Source: Saprospiraceae bacterium
GTDB lineage: Bacteria; Bacteroidota; Bacteroidia; Chitinophagales; Saprospiraceae
Reading direction: 5' to 3'
Length of the DNA: 64,000 nucleotides
NCBI GenBank assembly: GCA_016714765.1
Contig: JADKCF010000009.1
Location: 3,539-67,538 of the forward strand
Under the pieces are notes generated by a model that worked only from the letters and a program-made list of their open reading frames with translations, had not been told where the DNA came from and made no database searches. This document shows, piece after piece, positions 9,361 to 17,322 of this stretch (its first letter is position 1; each line of letters starts with the position of its first letter). A program made the translations under genes and the position numbers.

Positions 9361-9855
9361 ATGTCTGATACAACAATGCAAACCTCATATGATATTATAG
9401 GTCTAACATCTTTAGAAGATACAGATATCGCTTCTAAAGATATTCGCATCGTTTCCCGCAAGGGTGATAATGTAAAATTGTTTTATGATAATAAATCATA
9501 CAATGCCAAAATTAAAAAATTTGATCCTGAAACCAAGTTTGCCCTGATCAATGTTTCAGGTTTTGATTTCAAAATAAAAATTAATGAACCTCTGGACATG
9601 TTGATACAGGAGCTGGGATTTCTGAAAGCGTCCAGACACTCTGTAAAGGAAATAAAATCGCCAATGCCAGGACTGGTAGTAAGTATTTTTGTATCCGTAG
9701 GACAGACTGTAACAGAAGGTGAAAAATTACTAAGCCTCGAGGCCATGAAAATGGAAAATATTCTCAAATCTCCAGGTGATGGTACTATCAAACACATTCA
9801 CGTATCAAAAGGAAATTCAATAGATAAAAATCAACTTTTGATAGAGTTTGAATAA
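9361..9855 (+). CDS. Biotin carboxyl carrier protein-type biotinyl domain protein
   Basis: 164 residues. Residues 95-164 form a biotinyl/lipoyl domain with the biotinylation motif EAMKMEN, placing the modified lysine at residue 130, and with the PMPG hairpin (101-104) of acyl-CoA carboxylase carriers. Residues 1-95 look like the beta-barrel region found before the biotinyl domain in propionyl-CoA carboxylase alpha chains. It would carry CO2 between a biotin carboxylase and a carboxyltransferase, but neither partner gene is nearby. The gene starts 5 bp after the small membrane protein gene and ends 17 bp from a convergent gene. Confidence 0.85.
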   Translation: MSDTTMQTSYDIIGLTSLEDTDIASKDIRIVSRKGDNVKLFYDNKSYNAKIKKFDPETKFALINVSGFDFKIKINEPLDMLIQELGFLKASRHSVKEIKSPMPGLVVSIFVSVGQTVTEGEKLLSLEAMKMENILKSPGDGTIKHIHVSKGNSIDKNQLLIEFE

Positions 9856-9872
9856 AGTATGGCTAGAAGTCC

Positions 9873-10349
9873 TTATTTTCGAGAGGGCATTTGCTTACCA
9901 AAGTGCTGTACCCAATATTTGTCCACTTTGGCAACAGCCATTTCATTTACTTTAGGATGCATGAGCATGGTGCAATGCGAATAACTCTTTAACCAGTCAT
10001 CCAACACCTCTTCAAAAGATTTTTGTCCCTCACCGAGGTTTTCGCCGGCTACCATCCAGTTATATCCAGCTTTTTCCAATCTTTCTCCTATGTTAAGCCC
10101 CTCTTTAGAATAGTGCGCAAAAAAATTGTATTCTTTCATTTCAGTAGCCTGAGACCATGCACTTTTGTAAAGCTTTTCGTTCCATTCTATCGTAGGGACT
10201 GGTTCCATAAACCGTTTGCCACAATGGCAACCTTTAGCACGTATCTTATTGACAGCTTCGACCATAAATTTTTGCTGCTGTCCATCAGGATGTCCCTCCG
10301 GCCAAACAAAAAATCCCAATAAGGTCCAAAAAAGAGCAAAAAACTTCAT
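9873..10349 (-). CDS. Secreted CAP/SCP-domain protein
   Basis: 158 residues. A short signal peptide (about 1-15) is followed by a CAP (SCP/PR-1) domain: WNEKLYKSAWSQATEM, then FAHYSKEGLNIGERL with the conserved His, and AGENLGEGQKSFEEVLDDWL with the conserved Glu. Bacterial CAP proteins are secreted and of uncertain activity. Two cysteines in KGCHCGKRF are an extra not usual in the family. A matching -7 element (TATTTTTG, complement of 10381-10388) lies about 30 bp upstream. Confidence 0.82.
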   Translation of the reverse strand: MKFFALFWTLLGFFVWPEGHPDGQQQKFMVEAVNKIRAKGCHCGKRFMEPVPTIEWNEKLYKSAWSQATEMKEYNFFAHYSKEGLNIGERLEKAGYNWMVAGENLGEGQKSFEEVLDDWLKSYSHCTMLMHPKVNEMAVAKVDKYWVQHFGKQMPSRK

Positions 10350-10455
10350 ATCCTGACTTCTTAATTAAATAATGTCTAAACAAAAATAAGGATAAGTTTC
10401 CAATTATGCTCCATTTGTAGTTCAAAACAAATGATTTTAACTAATTTTTAAAACA

Positions 10456-11355
10456 TCAAAGGAACGCGGCTCCGAAAACTCCTGCAGAATCGCCAAGTTT
10501 TGGTTTGTAAAATCTAGTATCCACCCGATGGTTGAATATGTGTTTTTTTACTTCAGCTACACCATATGTATATATTTCATCTATATTACCTACTCCTCCC
10601 CCTATAACTATTGCGTCAGGGTCTACAATATTGATGACTACGGAGATGGCCTTACCAAAAAACTGAAAAAGACGCTGCATCGTGCTTTCTGCAAATGAAT
10701 CATTTCCAGACCGGTACCGCTCAGCAATATTCACCATTGTCAAATGATGTCCACTGAGTTCATAGTAATACTTTTGTAGCGCAGGGCCTGAAATGACTGT
10801 TTCGACGCATCCTTTTTTGCCACAGTAACAAGGCGAACCTGAAATATCCAGGAAATTGTGACCCCACTCCCCCCCTATACCTTGCCGTCCAGATATCACT
10901 TTACCGCCGACTACCAGCCCTCCTCCTACTCCAGTTCCCAAAATCACACCGAACACAACCTGTGCTTCTGGCATTTCATCACGGATGACTCCCATATTTG
11001 TTTCTGCTACAGCAAAACAATTGGCATCATTGCTAAGATTAAATTCCAAACCTGTCAATACCTCCAGATCATATTTTAGATTGCGGCCATTTAAGCTGGT
11101 AGAATTACAGTTTTTCATGACCCCCAGGATAGGGTCAAGTGTTCCTGGGGTACCCATGCCTATGCGAGTTGGTTGGATTTTACTTACATTCGACAACATT
11201 TTGACCATTCTTTCTATCTGATTGACCACGTGGTCATATCCCAAGTCTCCCTCAGTAGGAATTCTGAGCCTCGATATGACATGATGATCTTTTGCATCTA
11301 AGATTATGCCCTCAATTTTTGTACCGCCCAGATCGATGCCCCATAGTGTGTCCAT
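10456..11355 (-). CDS. ROK family sugar kinase (glucokinase-like)
   Basis: 299 residues. N-terminal phosphate-binding motif DLGGTKIEGIILD, then GTGVGGG (about 140), and the ROK signature ending in CYCGKKGCVET, whose cysteines bind a structural zinc. C-terminal GGGVGN block completes the sugar-kinase fold. Most such proteins in Bacteroidota phosphorylate glucose, fructose or N-acetylated sugars with ATP; there is no DNA-binding domain, so it is an enzyme and not a repressor. A -7 element TACTTTTG lies at 11376-11383 on the same strand. It is a single-gene unit. Confidence 0.87.
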   Translation of the reverse strand: MDTLWGIDLGGTKIEGIILDAKDHHVISRLRIPTEGDLGYDHVVNQIERMVKMLSNVSKIQPTRIGMGTPGTLDPILGVMKNCNSTSLNGRNLKYDLEVLTGLEFNLSNDANCFAVAETNMGVIRDEMPEAQVVFGVILGTGVGGGLVVGGKVISGRQGIGGEWGHNFLDISGSPCYCGKKGCVETVISGPALQKYYYELSGHHLTMVNIAERYRSGNDSFAESTMQRLFQFFGKAISVVINIVDPDAIVIGGGVGNIDEIYTYGVAEVKKHIFNHRVDTRFYKPKLGDSAGVFGAAFL

Positions 11356-11375
11356 GTTTCCATTTTTTATACTAT

Positions 11376-11383
11376 CAAAAGTA
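11376..11383 (-). promoter_or_regulatory. Putative -7 element for the ROK kinase gene
   Basis: The complement reads TACTTTTG, an exact TAnnTTTG match, about 20 bp before the start codon. No clear TTTG is seen at the -33 distance. Confidence 0.45.
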
Positions 11384-11521
11384 AAGGAAATGGGGTAAAA
11401 TAAAAATATTTACTTTCTTTTTATTCGTTATATTGAATCAATGGAGATTTAGTCCTTAACTTGTGCCTTAAATGAGTACTGCAGTCCATGCTGCGAATAA
11501 GAATAAATTAAATAATACAAA

Positions 11522-12007
11522 ATGAAAAAGGAAATAAGAGAAATAAAGCCCGGTTCAGGGCTTGGATTATTGAAATTCGGTATGACAAGAGATGAAGTAA
11601 AAAAAATCGCCGGCAAACCCGACGAAGTAGAAAATCTGCCGGGGTTTGAAGAAGAAGTCAACGATGAGCTGGAATCATGGCATTATGACGAACATGAGTT
11701 TTCGCTGGTCTTTGATGCAGATTATGACTGGAGACTTGTATCTATTGCTGTGAGTGATCCGTTTTTCACCTTTCATGGAAAAGCTTTGGTGGGTATGGAA
11801 AAGAAAGAGACAATGGATTTTCTGGATAGTCTGGGCATAGAAATATCTAATGTTGAGGACGTATCTGATGAAGAAAATCCGAATCTTGAACTTATTGAGT
11901 CTGACGAGGCAGGTATTATGGTCTGGTTTGCAGATGGTGAAGTGATAGAAGTACAGATCCTTCCAGATGTAGAAGAGGATGGAGAAACCCTCATCTGGCC
12001 TGAATAA
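11522..12007 (+). CDS. Conserved-looking hypothetical acidic protein
   Basis: 161 residues, very acidic, no signal peptide or membrane segment. The N-terminus has IKPGSGLGLLKFGMTRDEVKKI followed by a loop with GKPDEV, a pattern like the SmpA/BamE-type or YopX-like small alpha-beta folds in which FGMTxxEV opens the first helix; here without lipobox. The second half repeats a similar helix start (GMEKKETMDFLDSLGIEI). I do not recognise a function. It converges with the next gene and its stop lies 9 bp away from that gene's stop. Confidence 0.6.
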   Translation: MKKEIREIKPGSGLGLLKFGMTRDEVKKIAGKPDEVENLPGFEEEVNDELESWHYDEHEFSLVFDADYDWRLVSIAVSDPFFTFHGKALVGMEKKETMDFLDSLGIEISNVEDVSDEENPNLELIESDEAGIMVWFADGEVIEVQILPDVEEDGETLIWPE

Positions 12008-12015
12008 ATAAAATT

Positions 12016-12246
12016 TTACTGGTCTGGTTTTTTGCCTCTTTTGTAAATGACCAGACCATTTAAAAAATTGCGCAAAATCTGATCACCTGCTTCCACATAG
12101 CTGGGGTGGTCTTCTTTCCTGAAAAGGTCATTGAGTGCACCTTTGGTAATTTTAAATTCTACCAATGATAAGATTTCAAGGATATCTTCGTCCTTTAGTT
12201 GCAGCGCAACCCTAAGTTTTTTCAATATATCATTGTTGGAAAGCAT
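12016..12246 (-). CDS. DUF1456 protein, single-domain form
   Basis: 76 residues. The sequence NNDILKKLRVALQLKDEDI, then a short acidic loop and FRKEDHPSYVE, matches the DUF1456 (YehS-like) repeat. Family members such as YehS of E. coli have about 150 residues with two copies of this unit; here only one is present and the ORF ends cleanly with a basic tail, so it is a half-size form and not obviously truncated. Function unknown. It starts 6 bp after the coaX stop, so the two form an operon. Confidence 0.65.
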   Translation of the reverse strand: MLSNNDILKKLRVALQLKDEDILEILSLVEFKITKGALNDLFRKEDHPSYVEAGDQILRNFLNGLVIYKRGKKPDQ

Positions 12247-12252
12247 TTATTA

Positions 12253-13026
12253 TCATTTTGATTGGGTGAAATAATTATATATCAATCTCATTCCGTCGAG
12301 GGTCAGCATTTTGTCTACTATATCGAAGGTGGATTCCAGAGGATGAAGTATATTGGAAAGTCCTCCTGTTGCTATGACTTTGTAGTCTCCGGTGAGCTCA
12401 GACTTCATACGTATTATCAATTCTTTGACCAGGCCAACGTACCCCCACATCACGCCGGATTGTATGGCTGAGGCCGTATCATGCCCTATGGATGAGTCTG
12501 GCAATTGCATGGGCACTACAGGTAACTGGGCTGTCTGCTGTGAGAGCGCGTAAATGGCCGTTTTCAGACCGGGGGCTATCGTCACGCCTGTGATGCCATG
12601 CTCTTCATCTACAATAGTAAATGTCAGTGCAGTTCCGAAATCTACAATGATACATTTTTTTCCGTGAAGGCGTACCGCAGCATAGGCATTGGATACCAGG
12701 TCTGACCCTATTTCGTAAGGATGCGGAACCGGAATATCGAGATTCTTGATAACTTCAGCATTGATAAGCAGAGGACTAAATCCAAATACATACTGAACAG
12801 CCTGTTTGATGACTTCATTTAGGTCAGGGACGACGCTGCTCATCACACAATAACTCACTGCAGACGGTGGTACTCCCCATTCCAGCAGAATATTCCGAAG
12901 TGCACCTTCGTAGTAAAATTCAGGTTGGGTTTCTTTGGTCTCATACCTGAAAGTGTTGGTCCAACTGTGGTCCTTGTATAGAGCAATGACAATATTTGAG
13001 TTTCCTATATCAATCGCAAGAGTCAT
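12253..13026 (-). CDS. coaX: Type III pantothenate kinase
   Basis: 257 residues. CoaX phosphorylates pantothenate with ATP, the first step of coenzyme A synthesis, in the cytosol. It shows the three family motifs: DIGNSNIVIALYK at the N-terminus (ATP phosphate loop), GSDLVSNAYAA (about 102-112, pantothenate binding), and VDFGTALTFTIVD followed by GVTIAPGLKTA. Length is normal. A -7 element TACTTTTG (complement of 13050-13057) lies 24 bp upstream. The DUF1456 gene follows directly. Confidence 0.93.
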   Translation of the reverse strand: MTLAIDIGNSNIVIALYKDHSWTNTFRYETKETQPEFYYEGALRNILLEWGVPPSAVSYCVMSSVVPDLNEVIKQAVQYVFGFSPLLINAEVIKNLDIPVPHPYEIGSDLVSNAYAAVRLHGKKCIIVDFGTALTFTIVDEEHGITGVTIAPGLKTAIYALSQQTAQLPVVPMQLPDSSIGHDTASAIQSGVMWGYVGLVKELIIRMKSELTGDYKVIATGGLSNILHPLESTFDIVDKMLTLDGMRLIYNYFTQSK

Positions 13027-13049
13027 AAGTGCCGTTTTTTATCTGATTA

Positions 13050-13057
13050 CAAAAGTA
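13050..13057 (-). promoter_or_regulatory. Putative -7 element for coaX
   Basis: The complement reads TACTTTTG, matching TAnnTTTG, 24 bp before the coaX start. Confidence 0.45.
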
Positions 13058-13073
13058 ATACCTATATCCTACA

Positions 13074-14189
13074 TTAAAGCATCAGGCCTTTTAATTCATC
13101 ATAAATGATTTCAGCACTTTTTTCCCAACTGAAAAATTTATACCTCTCCAGTCCCTTGGAAGCAAGTGCGTTTCTTAGATCTTCGTTGTCTGCCATCTTA
13201 CTCATGGCCTGAGCTATATCTTCTACAGAAGTCGGATCAATAAGTAATGCAGCCTCACCTGCTACTTCAGGCATAGAGGTGACGGACGATGTAATGACCG
13301 GTGTCCCCATTTTCATCGCTTCCAGCAACGGTATACCGAATCCCTCAAAAAGTGAGATATACGTCACTGCCATAGCACCTGAAATTAGTTTGTATTTGAT
13401 TGGTTCTGATACCATCCCGGTATAAATCACATCAGGAGAGTGCATGATAGCTTCTGCGATTTCTTCTGTTTTCCATGCCAGTCTACCAGCAATGACCAAT
13501 TTATATTGTCCCTCCTTCCCCGAAGAAAACAGCTCAAAAGCCTTAATCAAACGTGCTATATTTTTACGCGGCTGGAGTGCTCCTATGTATAAAAAATACG
13601 GTTTACCGGCTATTTTTTCGTTTATACGCCAGGGCATTTCATCGAGTACGCCTAAAGATATATTGTCCCTTACCGCATTATAGGCCACTTTTATCTTTTC
13701 TTTGTCTATGCCCATTTGCGTTATAATATCATTTTTGACAAAATGAGAAACTGCTATCACTGAAGCCGCTTTGCTTAGATAACGAGGCACATATTTTCTG
13801 TAATGTCTTAATGATGCACTTTGTATATGCTCAGGATAATGCAGGTATGCCAGATCATGCATTACCAGGACTGCAGGTACTTTGCTCCGCAAACTCAAAT
13901 AACCATCTCCGGAGTAAAAAACATCTATTTTGTACCACCTGAAAAACAAAGGCAACATATATTCGAACCAAAAATGCCATAAGACAGCATGCCGTGCATG
14001 CCAGGGTACAATTACCGTCTTTACATTAAGAGGGAAACCAAAATCAACATTAACTTTGCGATCAAAAAACAGTATAAATTCGTCTTCCGGATGAGACAGT
14101 GCCATTTGTTGGGTGGTCTCATAGATGTACCTGGGAATACCTTCCATATTCTCATTAAGCAACAATCTAACGTTTACACCTACTCGCAT
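13074..14189 (-). CDS. Glycosyltransferase family 4 protein
   Basis: 371 residues from the chosen start. GT-B fold: N-terminal Rossmann half with VNVRLLLNENMEGIPRYI (loop that contacts the acceptor), C-terminal half with LYIGALQPRKNIARLIKAF and the EGFGIPLLEAMKMGTPVI block whose two Glu residues bind the nucleotide sugar. No membrane segments. The longest reading frame begins at 14228, but a -7 element (TAAATTTG, complement of 14208-14215) falls inside that extension, so the ATG at 14189 (MRVGVN) is the likelier start. No other cell-surface glycan genes are next to it, so the product is unknown. Confidence 0.88.
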   Translation of the reverse strand: MRVGVNVRLLLNENMEGIPRYIYETTQQMALSHPEDEFILFFDRKVNVDFGFPLNVKTVIVPWHARHAVLWHFWFEYMLPLFFRWYKIDVFYSGDGYLSLRSKVPAVLVMHDLAYLHYPEHIQSASLRHYRKYVPRYLSKAASVIAVSHFVKNDIITQMGIDKEKIKVAYNAVRDNISLGVLDEMPWRINEKIAGKPYFLYIGALQPRKNIARLIKAFELFSSGKEGQYKLVIAGRLAWKTEEIAEAIMHSPDVIYTGMVSEPIKYKLISGAMAVTYISLFEGFGIPLLEAMKMGTPVITSSVTSMPEVAGEAALLIDPTSVEDIAQAMSKMADNEDLRNALASKGLERYKFFSWEKSAEIIYDELKGLML

Positions 14190-14207
14190 ACCTGTTTTAT
14201 ATCCATG

Positions 14208-14215
14208 CAAATTTA
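14208..14215 (-). promoter_or_regulatory. Putative -7 element for the GT4 gene
   Basis: The complement reads TAAATTTG, an exact TAnnTTTG match, 18 bp before the ATG at 14189. It decides against the upstream start at 14228. Confidence 0.45.
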
Positions 14216-14311
14216 GACCTTTCACCAAGTAAAATGCTTTTTTTATTAAAAATATAAATTATAGCCAACGAAATACTTAAAAAAAACGTCTATATAATAA
14301 ATATACGAACC

Positions 14312-14782
14312 ATGATAAGCATTCAAAAGCTCTTTTTCATCATAATGACAACATTGGCTGTTACAGCATGCCATAAGGAAAATGTGAGAGAAGATGAATA
14401 CCTTATTTTTGGTCATTTTTACGGATTTTGTAGCGGCGAAATGTGTATTGAAACTTTTCAAATAAAAGACCAAATGCTTTTTGAAGATACAAAAGATCAA
14501 TACAGGAGCCTCACAGAATTTAATTTTATTGGTTTACCTCAGTCAAAGTACGAACTGGTAAAAAATATTACAGACCAAATTCCTGCGAATCTATGGAATG
14601 AAGAAAATGAAAAAGTGTTCGGATGTCCTGATTGTTATGATCAAGGTGGATATCTCATACAGCTACACAGAGACGGTATGACAAAATCATGGATTCTCGA
14701 CAAAAACCCCAAAGACGTTCCCGATTATTTAAATGGTTTTATGGATAACATAGATGAAGCTATAAAACTTATTCATCAATAA
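14312..14782 (+). CDS. Cys-rich lipoprotein, tandem paralogue 1
   Basis: 156 residues. Lipoprotein signal with lipobox AVTAC (Cys20). The mature part has YLIFGHFYGFCSGEMC and later FGCPDCYDQGG, then a final KDVPDYLNGFMDNI stretch. The next gene has the same blocks in the same places, so the two are a tandem duplication that has diverged to perhaps 40 percent identity. The four conserved Cys (CxxxxC and CxxC) suggest two disulfides or a metal site in an exported protein. I do not recognise the family. Eleven bases separate it from its paralogue. Confidence 0.65.
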   Translation: MISIQKLFFIIMTTLAVTACHKENVREDEYLIFGHFYGFCSGEMCIETFQIKDQMLFEDTKDQYRSLTEFNFIGLPQSKYELVKNITDQIPANLWNEENEKVFGCPDCYDQGGYLIQLHRDGMTKSWILDKNPKDVPDYLNGFMDNIDEAIKLIHQ

Positions 14783-14793
14783 ATATTCGCAAA

Positions 14794-15279
14794 ATGAAGA
14801 TGCATATAAACTTTGGTTCAGTCATCTTAATCGCAATAGTGGTCATGCTGCACTTTGGCTGTTACAAACATGAGGTAAATCCAGACAACGAAACAAAATA
14901 TCTGATTTTCGGTCATTATTACGGAGAGTGCGGAGGAGAGAGATGTGTCGAAACATACAAACTTACAAAGATCCGACTTTTTGAAGACGAACTGGATACG
15001 TATATGAGTATCGGGCCATTCAGGTTTTTTGAATTGAGCAATCAAAAATTTGAGTTAGTTAAAGATTTGTTTGATTTTGTTCCCGCAAAACTGCTGGCGT
15101 CAGAAGAGCAGACATTTGGATGCCCGGATTGTGGTGACTGGGGAGGATTGATGATTCGATCCGCTGAAAATAATCAAATGAAGACCTGGTTTATAGATCA
15201 GCAAAAATCAGATGTACCCGAATATTTGCATCCACTGATAGATAAAATAAACGAGAAAATAAAATTGATCAATGAGTAA
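14794..15279 (+). CDS. Cys-rich lipoprotein, tandem paralogue 2
   Basis: 161 residues. Lipobox LHFGC (Cys23). It shares with the preceding gene the blocks YLIFGHYYGECGGERC, RLFEDELDTYMS, FGCPDCGDWGG and SDVPEYLHPLIDKI. Function unknown; exported and membrane-anchored by its signal. The following broken lipoprotein gene begins at an ATG (15272) that overlaps this stop codon, so the three are one transcription unit. Confidence 0.65.
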   Translation: MKMHINFGSVILIAIVVMLHFGCYKHEVNPDNETKYLIFGHYYGECGGERCVETYKLTKIRLFEDELDTYMSIGPFRFFELSNQKFELVKDLFDFVPAKLLASEEQTFGCPDCGDWGGLMIRSAENNQMKTWFIDQQKSDVPEYLHPLIDKINEKIKLINE

Positions 15280-15609
15280 AACCATAGCAGCCATAAAAAA
15301 ATTATATTTATTTTGGTCTTTTTAATATGGATGACCATTTTATCTTGCAGCAAGGAAGAGAGTGGCTTTGTATCAGCCACGATCGTAGGGTATGATCTAA
15401 GGTATTGTGCCTGTTGCGGCGGCCTCTTGGTACAACCCAACGATGCCAATGGGGATACTTACCAGTGGTATCAGAAAAACCAGAAATTCGACATTACAAA
15501 CTCTTCAATGTTTCCTATGAATGTCAAAATAAAATAACATCATCTGGCAGGAAGCTGTATTGCCTCCAGTGGAGAAATTGAAATCACAGATTTAATCATC
15601 ATCAAATAG
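15272..15609 (+). pseudogene. Small CACCGG-motif lipoprotein gene with a frameshift and an in-frame stop
   Basis: Read from the ATG at 15272 the frame gives MSKTIAAIKK and then stops. Adding one A to the A6 run at 15295-15300 restores a perfect lipoprotein signal (IIFILVFLIWMTILSC) running into a mature part with YCACCGGLLVQ. The frame is then stopped by TAA at 15535-15537 after NVKIK, but continues without a break for 23 more sense codons (HHLAGSCIASSGEIEI...) to a TAG at 15607. Repaired at both points it would be 112 residues. Alternatively translation starts at TTG 15313. Two lesions in a small gene may be real decay; the homopolymer one may be a read error. Confidence 0.6.
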
Positions 15610-15617
15610 CACCCACC

Positions 15618-16049
15618 ATGAAGTCATTCATATTAACGAGTTTTACTCTTTGCAGCCTGGTTTTTTGTTCTTTTTCATGCTCGAAGCCGGACTCTAAAGA
15701 AAATTGTCCTGAAGATTTGTTTTGTACAGAAGTTTTTGTTTCAATTGGCATATCGGTTCGAGACAGCAATGGCAAAGATGTCCTATTGTCTAAAGTTGTT
15801 TCCACCATACAATCATCCGGTATTACGTATACATATATCCCGGAGTTACCACAGTCACAAAATTTATATACCATCATTAATGATCTCCAGCTTAAAAATT
15901 TACAAAAATCAGGGTCTGAGGTTATAGTAGAAGGTTTTGTAAAAAACGCTGAAAAAGATGTACTTTTTTTTACTGAAAAATATACGATTGGTCATGACTG
16001 CTGTCACGTGATTAAAATAGAAGGCAAAGATGTCATCGTCATCAAATAA
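15618..16049 (+). CDS. Small lipoprotein of unknown function
   Basis: 143 residues. Signal peptide with lipobox CSFSC (Cys21). The mature protein has Cys pairs near its start (NCPEDLFC) and end (GHDCCHVI), and a beta-rich middle with a regular spacing of hydrophobic residues, like a small immunoglobulin-type sandwich of exported Bacteroidota proteins. The C-terminal KIEGKDVIVIK is a last strand. No known family recognised. It starts 8 bp after the end of the broken gene and is followed 13 bp later by the Kunitz-like gene. Confidence 0.6.
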   Translation: MKSFILTSFTLCSLVFCSFSCSKPDSKENCPEDLFCTEVFVSIGISVRDSNGKDVLLSKVVSTIQSSGITYTYIPELPQSQNLYTIINDLQLKNLQKSGSEVIVEGFVKNAEKDVLFFTEKYTIGHDCCHVIKIEGKDVIVIK

Positions 16050-16062
16050 AGTAACAAATATC

Positions 16063-16302
16063 ATGAAAACCATATTGGCAGTGCTTATCTTGTTCTTCGT
16101 GAATACAGGATGCTATAAGGCTGTTAATGACCCCATGTGTACCCTAAAGCCTGATAGCGGGCCATGTAAAGCCAGTATCAAAAATATTATTTTGACCAGA
16201 CTACCAAAAATGTATGGTTTTACTTGGGGTGGCTGCAAGGGTGTGGTTCCTTTTGAGACCTTAGAAGCATGTAATCAAAAGTGCCCCTGTCAGGGAAATT
16301 AA
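16063..16302 (+). CDS. Kunitz/BPTI-like small lipoprotein
   Basis: 79 residues from the ATG at 16063 (a longer frame from 16030 only adds overlap with the previous gene). Lipobox FVNTGC (Cys17), then a domain with the spacing of a Kunitz inhibitor: CTLKPDSGPCKA, then FTWGGCKG and LEACNQKC. These align with BPTI Cys5, Cys14, Cys38, Cys51 and Cys55, and with the GPC and YGGC hallmarks. The position of Cys30 is Met (PKMYGF), so the 30-51 bridge cannot form as usual; an extra Cys follows in CPC. The P1 position after Cys14 is Lys (GPCKA), as in trypsin inhibitors. It would be an exported, lipid-anchored protease inhibitor; the activity is inference. Confidence 0.6.
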   Translation: MKTILAVLILFFVNTGCYKAVNDPMCTLKPDSGPCKASIKNIILTRLPKMYGFTWGGCKGVVPFETLEACNQKCPCQGN

Positions 16303-16465
16303 AAGTAAGCGCCTTCTAGATGCAAGTAAATGGACAAGCTGTACATATTTTATATTACTACAGTTTGATCAATTATCAGTTTCAAATATATTTTGATTAT
16401 TTTTGCTGTTGTCTCAGCCTTCACTGCAATAATACATGTAGGTATGCACAGACTTCAACACGAAT

Positions 16466-17272
16466 ATGCACTTAAGATTCTTTTTCCTATCCCTCACATT
16501 ACTTCTGCCGTGGCTATCGTCTGGTCAGGCATACGCTACCTATATCCATAGTGCAAACAACATCGGCCCTACAAACACTCAGTATGTCAATGCTGCAGGA
16601 ATCGATTCTGCCATCATGCGACCGCCCAATAAATACAACTGGGCAAAATTCGCTTTACCAGTTGCCCTAACAGGATACGGTTATCTTTCACTAAAGGTGC
16701 AATATCTGCAAAACTGGGATAATCAGGTGCGGAAAGCTGTCATGGGTACAACCCATACCAAAATAGATGACTATATCATTTACACTCCACTTTTGGCTGA
16801 TATAGGACTGTCTCTGGGAGGCTATGCTTCCGCCCATAAAATCAGGGACAAAGCTGCTTTATACATGATGTCTACAGCACTCAATGCTGCGATGGTATAT
16901 CCTGTAAAAAAACTGACCACAAGACTTCGTCCAGATGAATCAGATTTAAAATCCTTCCCATCAGGACATACATCCAATGCATTCGTAGCAGCAGAGTACT
17001 TTTGGCAGGAGTACAAAGGACGGTCCAGATGGTTAGCTGCATCAGGTTACGTTATCGCTGCCACTACAGGATATCTCAGGATGCATAACGACAGACATTG
17101 GTTTAGTGATGTCATAGCCGGAGCCGGCATTGGCATGCTTTCTACAAAACTGGTGTTTGCTTTATATCCCAGTCTGCAAAAAATCGTATTTCCTTCATCC
17201 TCCGGCTTAGGAGTGACGCCTATAGTTTCAGGACCTTATTATGGGGTTTTCCTAACATATAATTGGCATTAG
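16466..17272 (+). CDS. PAP2 family phosphatase, membrane-associated
   Basis: 268 residues with a signal peptide (cleaved near SSGQA). The catalytic motifs of the PAP2 phosphatase family are present: KLTTRLRPD (about 152-160), FPSGHTSNAF (about 167-176) and RMHNDRHWFSDVIAGAGIG (about 211-229), giving the Lys/Arg, Ser-Gly-His and Arg...His-x3-Asp residues. Hydrophobic helices flank them. Such enzymes hydrolyse undecaprenyl diphosphate, lipid A phosphates or phosphatidate. The exported N-terminus and short C-terminal beta part resemble Bacteroidota PAP2 proteins placed in the envelope. It has no operon partner. Confidence 0.85.
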   Translation: MHLRFFFLSLTLLLPWLSSGQAYATYIHSANNIGPTNTQYVNAAGIDSAIMRPPNKYNWAKFALPVALTGYGYLSLKVQYLQNWDNQVRKAVMGTTHTKIDDYIIYTPLLADIGLSLGGYASAHKIRDKAALYMMSTALNAAMVYPVKKLTTRLRPDESDLKSFPSGHTSNAFVAAEYFWQEYKGRSRWLAASGYVIAATTGYLRMHNDRHWFSDVIAGAGIGMLSTKLVFALYPSLQKIVFPSSSGLGVTPIVSGPYYGVFLTYNWH

Positions 17273-17314
17273 TTAGTAAGGGTTTATACTGACATGTCAT
17301 ATATTTTACAATTG

Positions 17315-17322
17315 TATCTTTG
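17315..17322 (+). promoter_or_regulatory. Putative -7 element for the PKD protein gene
   Basis: TATCTTTG matches TAnnTTTG, 92 bp before the start codon at 17414. The interval would be an untranslated leader; no known riboswitch fold is apparent in it. Confidence 0.4.
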
